Program-made: the position numbers and the translations under genes
DNA from: Chitinophaga pinensis
Lineage (GTDB): Bacteria > Bacteroidota > Bacteroidia > Chitinophagales > CAIOSU01
Assembly: GCA_945901065.1 (NCBI GenBank)
Contig: CAMDKI010000014.1
Location: 1-58,031, forward strand
Reading direction: 5' to 3'
Length of the DNA stretch: 58,031 nucleotides
The notes under the pieces: generated by a model
The model's database searches: none
What the model saw: only the letters and a program-made list of their open reading frames with translations
Told to the model about the DNA's origin: nothing
Shown here: positions 44,701 to 52,584 of the stretch, piece after piece
Numbering within the stretch: the first letter of the stretch is position 1
How the letters are laid out: every line of letters starts with the position of its first letter

Positions 44701-45291
44701 CACCACTGCATAGCCACTACCCGCGGTAGCAGCCGTAGCACTAGAGCCTGCCAATACAAACGCAACGCCATAGGCGTTACTGGTAAAACCACCAGGGTCC
44801 GTTGTTATCTGCCTCATGTTAAAATTCCAGGTCACAGTGCCCAGGTTACTGCTTAGCACATCGCTGTAGCAGTTAAGTGAGCCACTACCTACATAAGCAA
44901 ATGCCCAGCCGTTGGAGTTGCTTGTACCACTGGCATCGTTGGTAAGCTCCATTCTGTTGGAGGTTCGGCGCGCGCCCCAGTCGTTGCCAGAGCGGCTTAC
45001 GGTCCATGCGGTAGAGCCTATAGCACCCGAGGTAGTCCAAGTGGTGCTATTATTAGCGCTAAAGTCGTCGCTAAATGCGGTGGTTTGTGCTTGGGCAGCC
45101 AACCCACACACAAAAAACATAATAGTGGCCAAAACCATTGGCCTGCAAACCTTGTAAGAATACTTACTTTGTAAATAGTGCCACATACTTTTGTTGGCTA
45201 GTAGTGTTAACATAAATTTTTGCCTTTCCATTAGTTGGGTGATTTTGTTGTCTATTTGTCTCAACATGCTCTTGTTACGGCAGGCAAGCAA
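41710..45291 (-). CDS. Large secreted Ig-repeat surface protein
   Basis: Up to 1193 residues. The signal peptide (LATIMFFVCGLAAQAQ) sits near residue 55, so the true start is probably one of the later Met codons such as MERQKF. A legume-lectin-like domain (FSDDFSANNSTTWTTSG to FFDNVSIVLQ) follows, then a PKD-like domain, a pre-peptidase-like domain, and four Ig-like repeats of 86 residues with YFVRRSGTCNTTTC. A final autotransporter-like strand region ends at LAGELRVDD. No T9SS sorting domain is present, which is unusual for this architecture. Function is adhesive or structural by inference. Confidence 0.88.
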   Translation of the reverse strand: MLACRNKSMLRQIDNKITQLMERQKFMLTLLANKSMWHYLQSKYSYKVCRPMVLATIMFFVCGLAAQAQTTAFSDDFSANNSTTWTTSGAIGSTAWTVSRSGNDWGARRTSNRMELTNDASGTSNSNGWAFAYVGSGSLNCYSDVLSSNLGTVTWNFNMRQITTDPGGFTSNAYGVAFVLAGSSATAATAGSGYAVVLGQSNSTDPVRLVRYNNGLRGTLTNIITSNTSGLTDFGTNYLSVRVVYTPSTNTWQLLLRNDGTSAFADPAAGTMTSQGTATNNTHTGTSLGFTGAYWQGSTTANQTAFFDNVSIVLQTPVVPAQPSTITGTTTVCGGTSQTYSVTNVAGVTYTWALPSGWSGTSTTNSITVTTGSSSGTITVTPSTSCGNGTARTLAVTISGNTPTNSLCANATSLACGTSALAGSTNCTSNTAHGTGYSISNYGVWYTFQGEGGATTITTTAAAGFDHEMSILSGSCGGFTQIATRDVNGAGGTESYAFNTVSGTTYYVYVAYFTTGSTTGNFTISRTCNKISFVNGSHVSSDTICAGSNFTVYGSNIDNEICSYSGSNKYGYYWFYSADNGANWSFLPGITYTSDGMGNQVTVPQNSPTFGALPVGTYLISRDYYRNTCDYAYYESNYLTLTVISESTAPTTISGNSPICNGGSATLTASGGTAGDGATFQWYAGSCGGGTLLGTGASITVSPTVTTSYFVRRSGTCNTTTCVSASLTVNQLSTAPTTISGNSPICNGGSATLTASGGTAGDGATFQWYAGSCGGGTLLGTGASITVSPTTTTSYFVRRSGTCNTTTCVSASLTVNQLSTAPTTISGNAPICNGSSATLTASGGTAGDGATFQWYAGSCGGGTLLGTGASITVSPTTTTSYFVRRSGTCNTTTCISESLTVNGNFTAPAAISGTNTICLGESTTLSATGGVVEPGTTYQWYANSCGMGAVISTSSSITVSPTSTTTYFVRRTGLCITTACISTTVTVNQPSATPSVNFTLSNGDYLWSGKSSTSYTTAANWYVFDGTNYSVASTAPSNSNNAYIAQTQQCLANSNPSIATNNVSVRNVYIDTNAVLILSGTNNLNVSGNWTNRGTFTPNSSTITFNGTANQTIVSGMGSSSTPVAGKSFHNVIINKSPNTSQVILSDNLNVTEDMEITAGELYITSGKTATAEDVNIATNGKLRLAGELRVDD
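42384..43375 (-). repeat. 258-bp tandem repeats inside the Ig-repeat protein gene
   Basis: Three units starting near 42642, 42900 and 43158 (the last cut short on its 3' side) have period 258 bp, or 86 codons, and are nearly identical including silent positions. A fourth, diverged unit lies at 42384-42641. Confidence 0.92.
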
Positions 45292-45339
45292 AGTTGTTCC
45301 GTTTAACTAATACGCATTTATACTTACAAAGCACAAAAA

Positions 45340-45714
45340 GTGCTAATTGGGGGCACCTTTTTTAGCTTTTCAAATGAATATTGTGTGCAATGGAATGCCG
45401 CCAGCGACGACTGGCACACCACCCAAGCCGAAAACGACCTGCAAGTGGGCGGTAAGTTCTCTTCGCGTATGGAGGCTAAAGACGGCAGTTTCGGTTTCGA
45501 TTTTGGCGGTACCTATACCGAAATAATTCCGCAGGACAAGATTACCTATACCTTAGAGGATGACCGCACGGTAAGCATTACCTTCGCCCAAACTCCAGAA
45601 GGAGTAACCGTTACGGAACAATTTGAAGCCGAAACGGAAAACGAAGCAGCGCTGCAGCGCAGCGGTTGGCAAGCCATACTGGACAACTTTAAGAAATATA
45701 CGGAGCACAGCTAA
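45340..45714 (+). CDS. SRPBCC (AHA1-type) domain protein, apparently 5'-truncated
   Basis: 124 residues from a GTG. From QWNAASDDWHTTQAENDLQV on, it follows the AHA1/SRPBCC family closely: GGKFSSRMEAKDGSFGFDF, then EQFEAETENEAALQRSGWQA and ILDNFKKY. Full-length members begin about 25 residues earlier with a strand ending in the APIEKVWxxW motif; here that is replaced by LIGGTFFSFSNEYC with no homology. The first beta strand and helix are therefore missing. The loss abuts the divergent large gene whose start is at 45291. It may be a pseudogene or use an odd start. Confidence 0.7.
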   Translation: MLIGGTFFSFSNEYCVQWNAASDDWHTTQAENDLQVGGKFSSRMEAKDGSFGFDFGGTYTEIIPQDKITYTLEDDRTVSITFAQTPEGVTVTEQFEAETENEAALQRSGWQAILDNFKKYTEHS

Positions 45715-45820
45715 GCATAGTTTGGCACGGTAACAATGTAAGTTGGTGCTACTGTGGTTTGCATTTTTAAGGAGCAACCATTAACATAGATATACAGTCT
45801 TATTTATTAACTTAGTATCT

Positions 45821-46363
45821 ATGCCGAAAAGATTGTACCACTTCCTACTCATGCTTACTATTGGGCTAGCCCTGGTCGCAACCTCGTGCAAAAAAGACCC
45901 TAAAGTATTAGATAACGGTAAGCCAACCGATGAAAGAGATAGCACGTACCATGTTTTCAATCAGCGTATTGATAGTGGGTTTGTGTTTGGCCGATGGACG
46001 TTCGTTTGCTCTTATACCTATACCGTAATTACTTCGCCGCCATACAATACCTTGTCGGTGAGTAACTGTGCCAACCACCCAGTGTATGAATTTAAACCCA
46101 ATGGTTTGCTGTATATGTATGCGTATAACCAGCTTGGCGATACAAGCTTGATAGATAGTGCCATGTACTGGTACAGAGCCGCTGATAGCAATTTGTTTAT
46201 GCTTGGATATGATACAGAGATAAATGCAGCCAACGATACCAGTTATATTGCAGTTGGAGCCATTAACGTGCAGCAGCTCACGTACAGAAACGATAGCATG
46301 TTTTGGAAACAAAATACTGGAGGAAGTGCTACCGCCCTGAAAAGTTTTGTGAGAAAAGACTAA
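45821..46363 (+). CDS. Lipoprotein of unknown function
   Basis: 180 residues. The signal ends in a lipobox (GLALVATSCKKD). The mature part has a predicted lipocalin-like or small beta-barrel order: FVFGRWTFVCSYTYTVI, VYEFKPNGLLYMYAYN, AMYWYRAADSNLFML and IAVGAINVQQLTYRNDSMFW. This length and pattern recur among Bacteroidota outer-membrane lipoproteins without a known role. Neighbours do not help: a truncated SRPBCC gene precedes and methylmalonyl-CoA mutase follows on the same strand. Confidence 0.8.
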   Translation: MPKRLYHFLLMLTIGLALVATSCKKDPKVLDNGKPTDERDSTYHVFNQRIDSGFVFGRWTFVCSYTYTVITSPPYNTLSVSNCANHPVYEFKPNGLLYMYAYNQLGDTSLIDSAMYWYRAADSNLFMLGYDTEINAANDTSYIAVGAINVQQLTYRNDSMFWKQNTGGSATALKSFVRKD

Positions 46364-46487
46364 AATAAGCTAGACCAGCATAAAGCAAATAGCAGCTAAA
46401 ACAAACAATGTTGAAGTCGCACACTAGCAACCCATTACTTCTTGTTATGCTGTCGCCCAAACTCCCTATCTTAGCTGTATGGACCAC

Positions 46488-46550
46488 GGACGACAGTCCA
46501 CAGTCCACGGAAAACAACCCGCAACTCGTAACCCGTAACTCGCAACCACA
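46488..46550. repeat. Low-complexity spacer before methylmalonyl-CoA mutase
   Basis: GACAGTCCACAGTCCACGG and GCAACTCGTAACCCGTAACT are short-word repetitions like those in clear intergenic regions (8757, 40728). An open frame runs through it from 46408, but the translated sequence has no family match. Confidence 0.7.
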
Positions 46551-46554
46551 CCCA

Positions 46555-48690
46555 GTGACTCCAGATTTCGCAAATATTAACCTTGCCGCAGCCCTAGCGC
46601 AGCTCCCCCAACCCACGCCAAGCAATAAGCCAGCGTGGCAAACGCCCGAAGGTATTGCCGTAAAGGGCCTATATACCGCTGCCGATAGCATTGGCTTACA
46701 GCACTTAAACTATGCCGCTGGCCTACCGCCATATTTGCGCGGCCCATACAGCACCATGTACGTGGTGCGCCCCTGGACGATACGGCAGTATGCCGGTTTC
46801 AGTACCGCCGAAGAGAGCAACGCCTTCTACCGCCGCAATTTGGCCGCTGGGCAAAAGGGCCTTTCCGTAGCGTTCGACCTAGCCACCCACCGCGGCTACG
46901 ATAGCGACCACGAGCGCGTGGTGGGCGACGTGGGCAAAGCCGGCGTAGCCATCGATAGCGTGCTGGATATGAAAATCCTCTTCGACCAGATACCGCTGGA
47001 CGAGATGAGCGTAAGCATGACCATGAACGGCGCCGTGCTGCCCATCATGGCCTTCTACATCGCCGCCGCCGAAGAGCAAGGAGTATCGCTTGACAAGCTG
47101 AGCGGCACCATCCAAAACGACATACTGAAAGAGTTTATGGTGCGCAACACCTACATATACCCGCCCGGGCCCAGCATGCGCATCATTGCCGATATATTTG
47201 CCTACACCAGCCGCCACATGCCGAAGTTCAACAGCATCAGCATCAGCGGCTACCACATGCACGAGGCCGGGGCCACGGCCGATATTGAGCTGGCGTACAC
47301 CCTCGCCGATGGCCTGGAGTACATCCGCACGGGCATTGCCGCCGGGCTCGATATCGACGACTTCGCCCCTCGCCTATCGTTCTTCTGGGGCATCGGCATG
47401 AACCCGTTTATGGAGATTGCCAAAATGCGCGCCGCCCGCATGCTGTGGGCCAAGCTTATTAAGCAATTCAACCCTAAGGACGACAAGAGCCTGATATTGC
47501 GCACCCACTGCCAAACCAGCGGTTGGAGTCTTACCGAGCAAGACCCGTTTAATAACGTGGCACGCACCTGCATCGAGGCCATGGCTGCCGCGCTGGGCGG
47601 CACCCAATCGTTGCACACCAACAGTTTTGACGAGGCCATTGCCCTGCCCACCGACTTCTCGGCCAAGATTGCCCGCGACACGCAGTTATACCTACAAAAG
47701 GAGACCAACATCACCCGCGTGGTTGACCCATGGGGCGGCTCGTATTATGTAGAGAGCCTCACTGCCGAACTAGCCGAAAAGGCTTGGAAACTGATTGAAG
47801 AGGTAGAAGAACTAGGCGGCATGGCCAAGGCCATCGAAACCGGACTACCCAAAATGCGCATTGAGGAGGCGGCAGCACGCAAGCAAGCCCGCATTGATAG
47901 CGGCCAAGACGTGATAGTGGGCGTAAACGCCTACAAACTGGATGCCCAAGAGCCGATAGATATACGTGATGTAGACAATGACGAGGTGCGCCGCAGCCAA
48001 ATTGCCCGCCTGGATAAACTGAAGGCCGAGCGCAACCCCGAAGCCGTGCAGCAATGCCTTACCGCCCTTACCGAAAGTGCCCGCACTGGCGAAGGCAACC
48101 TGCTGGCACTGGCCGTAGAGGCTGCCAGCAACCGAGCCACGCTGGGCGAGATAAGCACCGCGCTAGAGGTGGTGTATGGCCGCTACCAAGCCACCATACG
48201 CAGCATTAGCGGCGTGTACGCGGCCGAGAACATACATAACCAACTGTTTATGAAAGTACGTGAACTGGCCGACCGCTTTGCCGAACTAGAGGGCCGCCGA
48301 CCGCGCGTAATGGTGGCCAAAATGGGACAAGACGGCCACGACCGCGGCGCCAAGGTAATAGCCACCAGCTTTGCCGATTTGGGCTTTGATGTGGACATTG
48401 GCCCGCTCTTCCAAACCCCTGCCGAGGCCGCCCGCCAAGCCGTTGAAAACGACGTGCACATACTGGGCGTAAGCAGCCTAGCAGCAGGCCACAAAACCCT
48501 CGTGCCCCAAGTAATAGCCGAACTAGCCAAACTCGGCCGCGGCGATATTATGGTAGTGGCCGGCGGCGTCATCCCGCAACAGGACTATGATTTCCTCTAC
48601 AACGCTGGCGTATCCTTCATCTTCGGCCCCGGCACCGTAATTGCCGATGCAGCGGAGAAAATTTTGGAAAAGCTCATGGAAAAAGGTTGA
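46555..48690 (+). CDS. scpA: Methylmalonyl-CoA mutase, large (catalytic) subunit
   Basis: 711 residues from the GTG at 46555; the longer frame from ATG 46408 adds 49 residues made of spacer sequence, so I prefer the GTG. The TIM barrel carries [40 protein letters not shown] and [16 protein letters not shown]. The cobalamin-binding Rossmann domain has [11 protein letters not shown] (DxHxxG, 593-598) and [11 protein letters not shown]. It interconverts methylmalonyl-CoA and succinyl-CoA with adenosylcobalamin, linking propionate and the TCA cycle. The small subunit is not in this window. The adenosyltransferase at 7472 supplies its cofactor. Confidence 0.96.
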   Translation: MTPDFANINLAAALAQLPQPTPSNKPAWQTPEGIAVKGLYTAADSIGLQHLNYAAGLPPYLRGPYSTMYVVRPWTIRQYAGFSTAEESNAFYRRNLAAGQKGLSVAFDLATHRGYDSDHERVVGDVGKAGVAIDSVLDMKILFDQIPLDEMSVSMTMNGAVLPIMAFYIAAAEEQGVSLDKLSGTIQNDILKEFMVRNTYIYPPGPSMRIIADIFAYTSRHMPKFNSISISGYHMHEAGATADIELAYTLADGLEYIRTGIAAGLDIDDFAPRLSFFWGIGMNPFMEIAKMRAARMLWAKLIKQFNPKDDKSLILRTHCQTSGWSLTEQDPFNNVARTCIEAMAAALGGTQSLHTNSFDEAIALPTDFSAKIARDTQLYLQKETNITRVVDPWGGSYYVESLTAELAEKAWKLIEEVEELGGMAKAIETGLPKMRIEEAAARKQARIDSGQDVIVGVNAYKLDAQEPIDIRDVDNDEVRRSQIARLDKLKAERNPEAVQQCLTALTESARTGEGNLLALAVEAASNRATLGEISTALEVVYGRYQATIRSISGVYAAENIHNQLFMKVRELADRFAELEGRRPRVMVAKMGQDGHDRGAKVIATSFADLGFDVDIGPLFQTPAEAARQAVENDVHILGVSSLAAGHKTLVPQVIAELAKLGRGDIMVVAGGVIPQQDYDFLYNAGVSFIFGPGTVIADAAEKILEKLMEKG

Positions 48691-48736
48691 TGTACGATGT
48701 ACGAGGTACAAAGTACGATGTAAAATGCGGAAGCTA

Positions 48737-48810
48737 GCGTGTCACTCTGAGCCTGTCGAAGAGCGCGCGCGATTGCCAAGCACTCCGAAGTTTTTCACTA
48801 AAGAGTGCAG
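48737..48810 (+). repeat. Family 3 repeat, copy F1 (left outer arm)
   Basis: AGCGTGTCACTCTGAGCCTG and CGATTGCC..GCACTCCG..AGTTTTTCAC match the reverse complement of 49770-49845 block by block. The two copies are inverted with respect to each other around the gene at 49063. Confidence 0.8.
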
Positions 48811-48904
48811 GGGTGCAGCTTGCCTCGCCTCAGGCGTAGGGGTGGTGAAGGTGAGATTTTGTTTAGAAAACTAAGAGAAGTTGAAATTCATTAATCTCGG
48901 TGAG

Positions 48905-48980
48905 GTTTGAACATGTTACGTGGACCAGTGGATACTGGTCTCTTAAAAGGCACCAGCGCAAGCTTACGCCAGATAGGGTG
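48905..48980 (-). repeat. Family 2 repeat, copy E1 (left inner arm)
   Basis: In reverse complement it reads TATCTGGC, a spacer, GACCAGT-atcc-ACTGGTC and CACGTAACAT, matching copies E2 and E3. The hairpin is kept with a shorter loop. The non-coding stretch 48691-49062 otherwise holds only F1 and a TACGATGTACGA-type spacer at its left edge. Confidence 0.75.
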
Positions 48981-49062
48981 GGCAATTGTCACAGTTAAGT
49001 AAAACTCAACATGCTTTGCGGAAAATTATGGCATTAGGCACTATCTTCACAAAAAATCGAAT

Positions 49063-49569
49063 ATGGGAGTTTTACGCATCTTAAGTTTTGTCATTTTGGC
49101 TGCACTCCTGTTAGTCTCTTGTAAAAAGGAACCCGTGTCTATCGTTGAGGATGAAAAGGAGGAAGAGGAAGAGCAAACGGTATTATGGAACCCCACCTAT
49201 TGCAAAGACTTACTAGGTACTTATAGAATGGTGAGCTTATGCGACTTTTATGACCTCACTGATACTACCAACCCTCCTGGAGTTGACGAGTTTAACGTGA
49301 CTTTTACTCTGGACACCAATAGTGTGCTGTTTAACCCTGATAGCTTTCTGTCCGTTTCCAATACCTTTATTTTATTTTATCCTTTTGACAACTACGACCC
49401 TAATTTAAACTTAACTGTGGAGAATGGGCTATTAACTTTTACCACCTATATTGTGGAAGGTAGGCTGAACCACAACGCCACTTGCGATACGCTTACGGGG
49501 TTTTATACCTTTGGTTACTTTGATGGTGTATGGGATTGCGACAGTGTTCTTGCCATACGGGTAAATTAA
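49063..49569 (+). CDS. Small lipoprotein inside nested inverted repeats
   Basis: 168 residues. A signal with lipobox (LAALLLVSCKKEP) is followed by an acidic linker (EDEKEEEEEQ). The body has YCKDLLGTYRMVSLCDF and CDTLTGFYTFG, with Cys pairs that could form disulphides, and beta-strand-rich sequence typical of small Bacteroidota outer-membrane lipoproteins. No family function is known to me. It is bracketed by E1/E2 and F1/F2 repeats in opposite orientations, E2 starting at its stop codon. Confidence 0.8.
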   Translation: MGVLRILSFVILAALLLVSCKKEPVSIVEDEKEEEEEQTVLWNPTYCKDLLGTYRMVSLCDFYDLTDTTNPPGVDEFNVTFTLDTNSVLFNPDSFLSVSNTFILFYPFDNYDPNLNLTVENGLLTFTTYIVEGRLNHNATCDTLTGFYTFGYFDGVWDCDSVLAIRVN

Positions 49570-49680
49570 GTCCCCATCTGGCCAAGCATCCGCTCATAAC
49601 TTTTCATGCAACCAGTCTTGCCTGAGGCTAGACTGGTCCACGTAACATATCTGGCTACCGGCAGGCGGGTTCAAAGCTGG
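49570..49680 (+). repeat. Family 2 repeat, copy E2 (right inner arm)
   Basis: It starts at the stop of the 49063 gene: CCATCTGGC, ACTTTTCATGC, then the perfect hairpin ACCAGTCT/AGACTGGT (49611-49637), CACGTAACAT and GGCTACCGGCAGGCGGGTTC. About 80% similar to E3 by eye. Confidence 0.85.
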
Positions 49681-49769
49681 GATAAGCGCTGCTCTTGCAT
49701 ATAAGGCGCAAACGTACCATCTCGCGGCAAGAATCTAGCTAATTTCAAATTTACCACTCGTCGCATTGC

Positions 49770-49845
49770 TCTCCTTCGTGAAAAACTACGGAGTGCACGG
49801 GCAATCGCTCGCACCCTTCGACTACGCTCAGGATGACACGCTGGG
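49770..49845 (-). repeat. Family 3 repeat, copy F2 (right outer arm)
   Basis: In reverse complement AGCGTGTCATCCTGAGCG, TCGAAGGG, GAGCGATTGCCC, GCACTCCGTAGTTTTTCAC; inverted match of F1. Together with E2 it fills the non-coding stretch 49570-49944. Confidence 0.8.
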
Positions 49846-49944
49846 CTTTTATATCCAACTCGCAACCCGAAACTAAATTTCCTTCCACAGCATTAACATC
49901 CCGATAACAGACTTTCCCTATTTTAGTGGAAAATATTGCTTATC

Positions 49945-51906
49945 ATGAAATTATCAGGATTTTTAATTGGGCTGTTACTTTTAGTAAGTGGTGTTGCCCA
50001 AGCGCAATTGTATAGCGTGAGCCGCGATGCCAACAAAATTGATAGCAACCTGATTGACCCCGCGCTGAAGCCGTTTTACCACGGTGTGGCCTCTGGCGAC
50101 CCATTGCCCACTGCCGTTATCATTTGGACCCGAGTAACGCCTGACGATACGCTTAGCCAGCCGGTTACAGTTACTTGGCAGGTTGCTACCGACTTGGCTT
50201 TCAACCAGATTATTAAAACCGATAGTGTGGTTACCGATGCCACTAGAGACTATACCGTAAAGGTGGATGTAACCGATTTGCAGGCCAACACCTACTATTA
50301 TTACCGCTTTATAGCGGGCGGCGTGGTGTCCATTACCGGCAGAACCAAAACCGCCCCCGTGGGCAATGTGGACCGCATCAAGGTGGTGGCCATCAGTTGC
50401 TCCGATTACAAGGAGGGGTATTTTCAGGCATACCGCAAAATTGCCGACCGCAATGACATTAGCTTAGTAGTGCACTTGGGCGATTACATTTATGAGCAGG
50501 GCGGCGGCCAACCGGGAAGGGTGCACGAACCAGATGCGGAAATATACCGCCTACAGGATTACCGCCAGCGATACTCGCAATACCACTTGGACCCCGACCT
50601 GCGCCGCTGCCACCAAATGCACCCTTTTGCTACCATCTGGGACGACCACGACATAGTGGTGGATGCGCTTACCGATACTTGCTTTAGGCATAACCAAGCT
50701 TTCGGGCCTTATTTAGACCGTAAGTTTGCTGCCGTTACCGCCGCACGCGAGTGGCTGCCCATGCGCGACCCAGATACCACCTTGTTTAGCTTTTATAAAA
50801 ACTGGCGCACCCTGTCTTTTGGCAACCTGCTGGATGTGGTGCTCATTGACGTTCGCCTTTACGACCGCGACCGCTTTGCCGATAATGCCAACGACCCCAT
50901 ATATAGCGATACCAGCGCCCACATTATGGGCCAGGAGCAATTGAGCTGGTTTTTAAGCACCCTCTCTAACACTTCGGCACAGTGGAAGGTGGTAGCTAAC
51001 CAGTTGATGCTGGCCCAGTTGCGCGCCATAGACCCGGTACCCGTTATTTTCGAAAACTGGGATGGCTACCCGTACGAACGGAACAAGTTTTTTAACCACT
51101 TGAGCGACAATAACATTGATAATGTGGTTTTTGCCACTGGCGATTTTCACGTTTCCCTAGCTTTGGATGTTGCCCGAGACCCCTACAACACTGCCGTGTA
51201 CACCCCCGCCAATGGCGATGGTTCGCTGCTGGTAGAGCTGGTGGTACCTAGCGTATCGGGCGGCAACTACGATGAGGGCAGCATCAGTTTCGGTGGGGTA
51301 CCTATAACCTTGCCCGCCGAAACGTTAGAGGGGCTTATCCCTGCTGTAAACCCTCACATTAAAAAAGCCGAAATTACCAGCCATGGATATTTGCTGCTTG
51401 ACGTGAACAGCACGCGCACCCAAGGTGAATTTTGGTACGTGGGTAACATTGACGACCAAAACGATTATACCGAATCGTTTGGCAGCAGCTGGCAAACCCT
51501 TGATGGTGGCAACCGCCTATTGCCTGGTGGCCCTGCAGCGCAGCCCATTATTGGCCTGCCAAACCTGCCAGGCTTTAGCCCTGGCGATACCCTTGGCATT
51601 GTTGATACGGCTATGGTTTCCAATATTCGGCCTGTGGTAAGCAGCACCCAACCAGTGCTTATGAGCCTATACCCCAACCCAGTGGAAAACTATAGTTACC
51701 TAAATTATGTGCTACCTGCCGCCCAAAAAGTGACCATTGCCATTTACAACTCAGAAGGAAAGCTGATGGATAAATTGTACCAAGGTACTCAGCCATCTGG
51801 CAACTACGTGCTCACAATTGATGCCACTACTTGGCCAGCAGGCACCTACTATTTAAGGTTGGAAGGCAGCACCCATCAAGTAGTAAGAACACTGTTGAAG
51901 CCATAA
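49945..51906 (+). CDS. PhoD-type alkaline phosphatase/phosphodiesterase with T9SS sorting domain
   Basis: 653 residues from the ATG at 49945 (an in-frame TTG nine bases earlier adds nothing). Signal peptide (LIGLLLLVSGVAQAQ), then the PhoD N-terminal fibronectin-like domain (FYHGVASGDPLPTAVIIWTR) and catalytic domain with VVHLGDYIYEQGGG, HPFATIWDDHDIVVD and NVVFATGDFHVSLA. This supplies the metal-binding Asp, His and Asn set. The C-terminal ~80 residues are a type A sorting domain (LYPNPVENYSYLNY, GTYYLRL), so T9SS exports it to the surface. It probably releases phosphate from phosphodiesters or monoesters. Confidence 0.93.
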   Translation: MKLSGFLIGLLLLVSGVAQAQLYSVSRDANKIDSNLIDPALKPFYHGVASGDPLPTAVIIWTRVTPDDTLSQPVTVTWQVATDLAFNQIIKTDSVVTDATRDYTVKVDVTDLQANTYYYYRFIAGGVVSITGRTKTAPVGNVDRIKVVAISCSDYKEGYFQAYRKIADRNDISLVVHLGDYIYEQGGGQPGRVHEPDAEIYRLQDYRQRYSQYHLDPDLRRCHQMHPFATIWDDHDIVVDALTDTCFRHNQAFGPYLDRKFAAVTAAREWLPMRDPDTTLFSFYKNWRTLSFGNLLDVVLIDVRLYDRDRFADNANDPIYSDTSAHIMGQEQLSWFLSTLSNTSAQWKVVANQLMLAQLRAIDPVPVIFENWDGYPYERNKFFNHLSDNNIDNVVFATGDFHVSLALDVARDPYNTAVYTPANGDGSLLVELVVPSVSGGNYDEGSISFGGVPITLPAETLEGLIPAVNPHIKKAEITSHGYLLLDVNSTRTQGEFWYVGNIDDQNDYTESFGSSWQTLDGGNRLLPGGPAAQPIIGLPNLPGFSPGDTLGIVDTAMVSNIRPVVSSTQPVLMSLYPNPVENYSYLNYVLPAAQKVTIAIYNSEGKLMDKLYQGTQPSGNYVLTIDATTWPAGTYYLRLEGSTHQVVRTLLKP

Positions 51907-52020
51907 GGCGCCCCATCTGGCACCAGCATCTGTTTGTGACTTTTCATGCGACCCATCTTGCTTGAGGCTAGACTGGTGCAAGTAACATGCCTGGCTACCG
52001 GCAGCCGGGTTCGAAGCAAA
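51907..52020 (+). repeat. Family 2 repeat, copy E3
   Basis: It begins at the stop of the PhoD-type gene: CCATCTGGC, ACTTTTCATGC, TTGAGGCTAGACTGGT, AAGTAACATGCCTGGCTACC, GGCAGCCGGGTTC. The stem seen in E2 is disrupted here (ACCCATCT against AGACTGGT). The following part up to 52080 may match the E2-F2 region loosely. Confidence 0.85.
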
Positions 52021-52306
52021 ACAAATACACCACTCGCCCCACAGCGAAGCTGGCAGGTGCAAACCATAGGCATACCTATTTAAAACAAAAAAACGCCGCA
52101 GCAGGCCATTTACCCACCTTCGTTAATCCTTGGATAAAAGCTTAGGAGGGCATACTCCGGCGGGCACGCCAGCTAACCCTTTGCAGCAGTGGGTGGAAGA
52201 AACCCACAAAAAGACACCAAACACGGCTGTTATGTACCGAACCACAACAGCAATACTAAGTTATAAATCGATTTTATATTCTGCAAGCCCAGCAGCGCCA
52301 ATAGGG

Positions 52307-52485
52307 GTTTTGTCGTGTACAAACTCTTGATAATCACACAATTAATTTTTTTTGCACTTAGTGGCGGCAGCCAGGCGTGTACCAATACCCACATGGCTAC
52401 CTAAACCCCGATTGGCCCTACCTAATGCAGCAACCCCAAAACACCGAAAGCCGCACCAGCACTAACTAAAAGTACACGACAAAAC
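52307..52485. mobile_element. Possible 179-bp non-autonomous element with 14-bp terminal inverted repeats
   Basis: GTTTTGTCGTGTAC (52307-52320) and GTACACGACAAAAC (52472-52485) are perfect inverted repeats enclosing 151 bases without an ORF. No target duplication is visible and no transposase is near, so identity as a MITE is only a possibility. The rest of 51907-52584 is non-coding, with simple CGTAAATCGTAAATC sequence at its right end. Confidence 0.4.
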
Positions 52486-52584
52486 TCTTTTGGTCGATGG
52501 TCGATGGTCGATGGAATGCTTCAATCACATCGTAAATCTTAAATCATCAATCGTAAATCGTAAATCGTACTTCGTAAATCGTAC

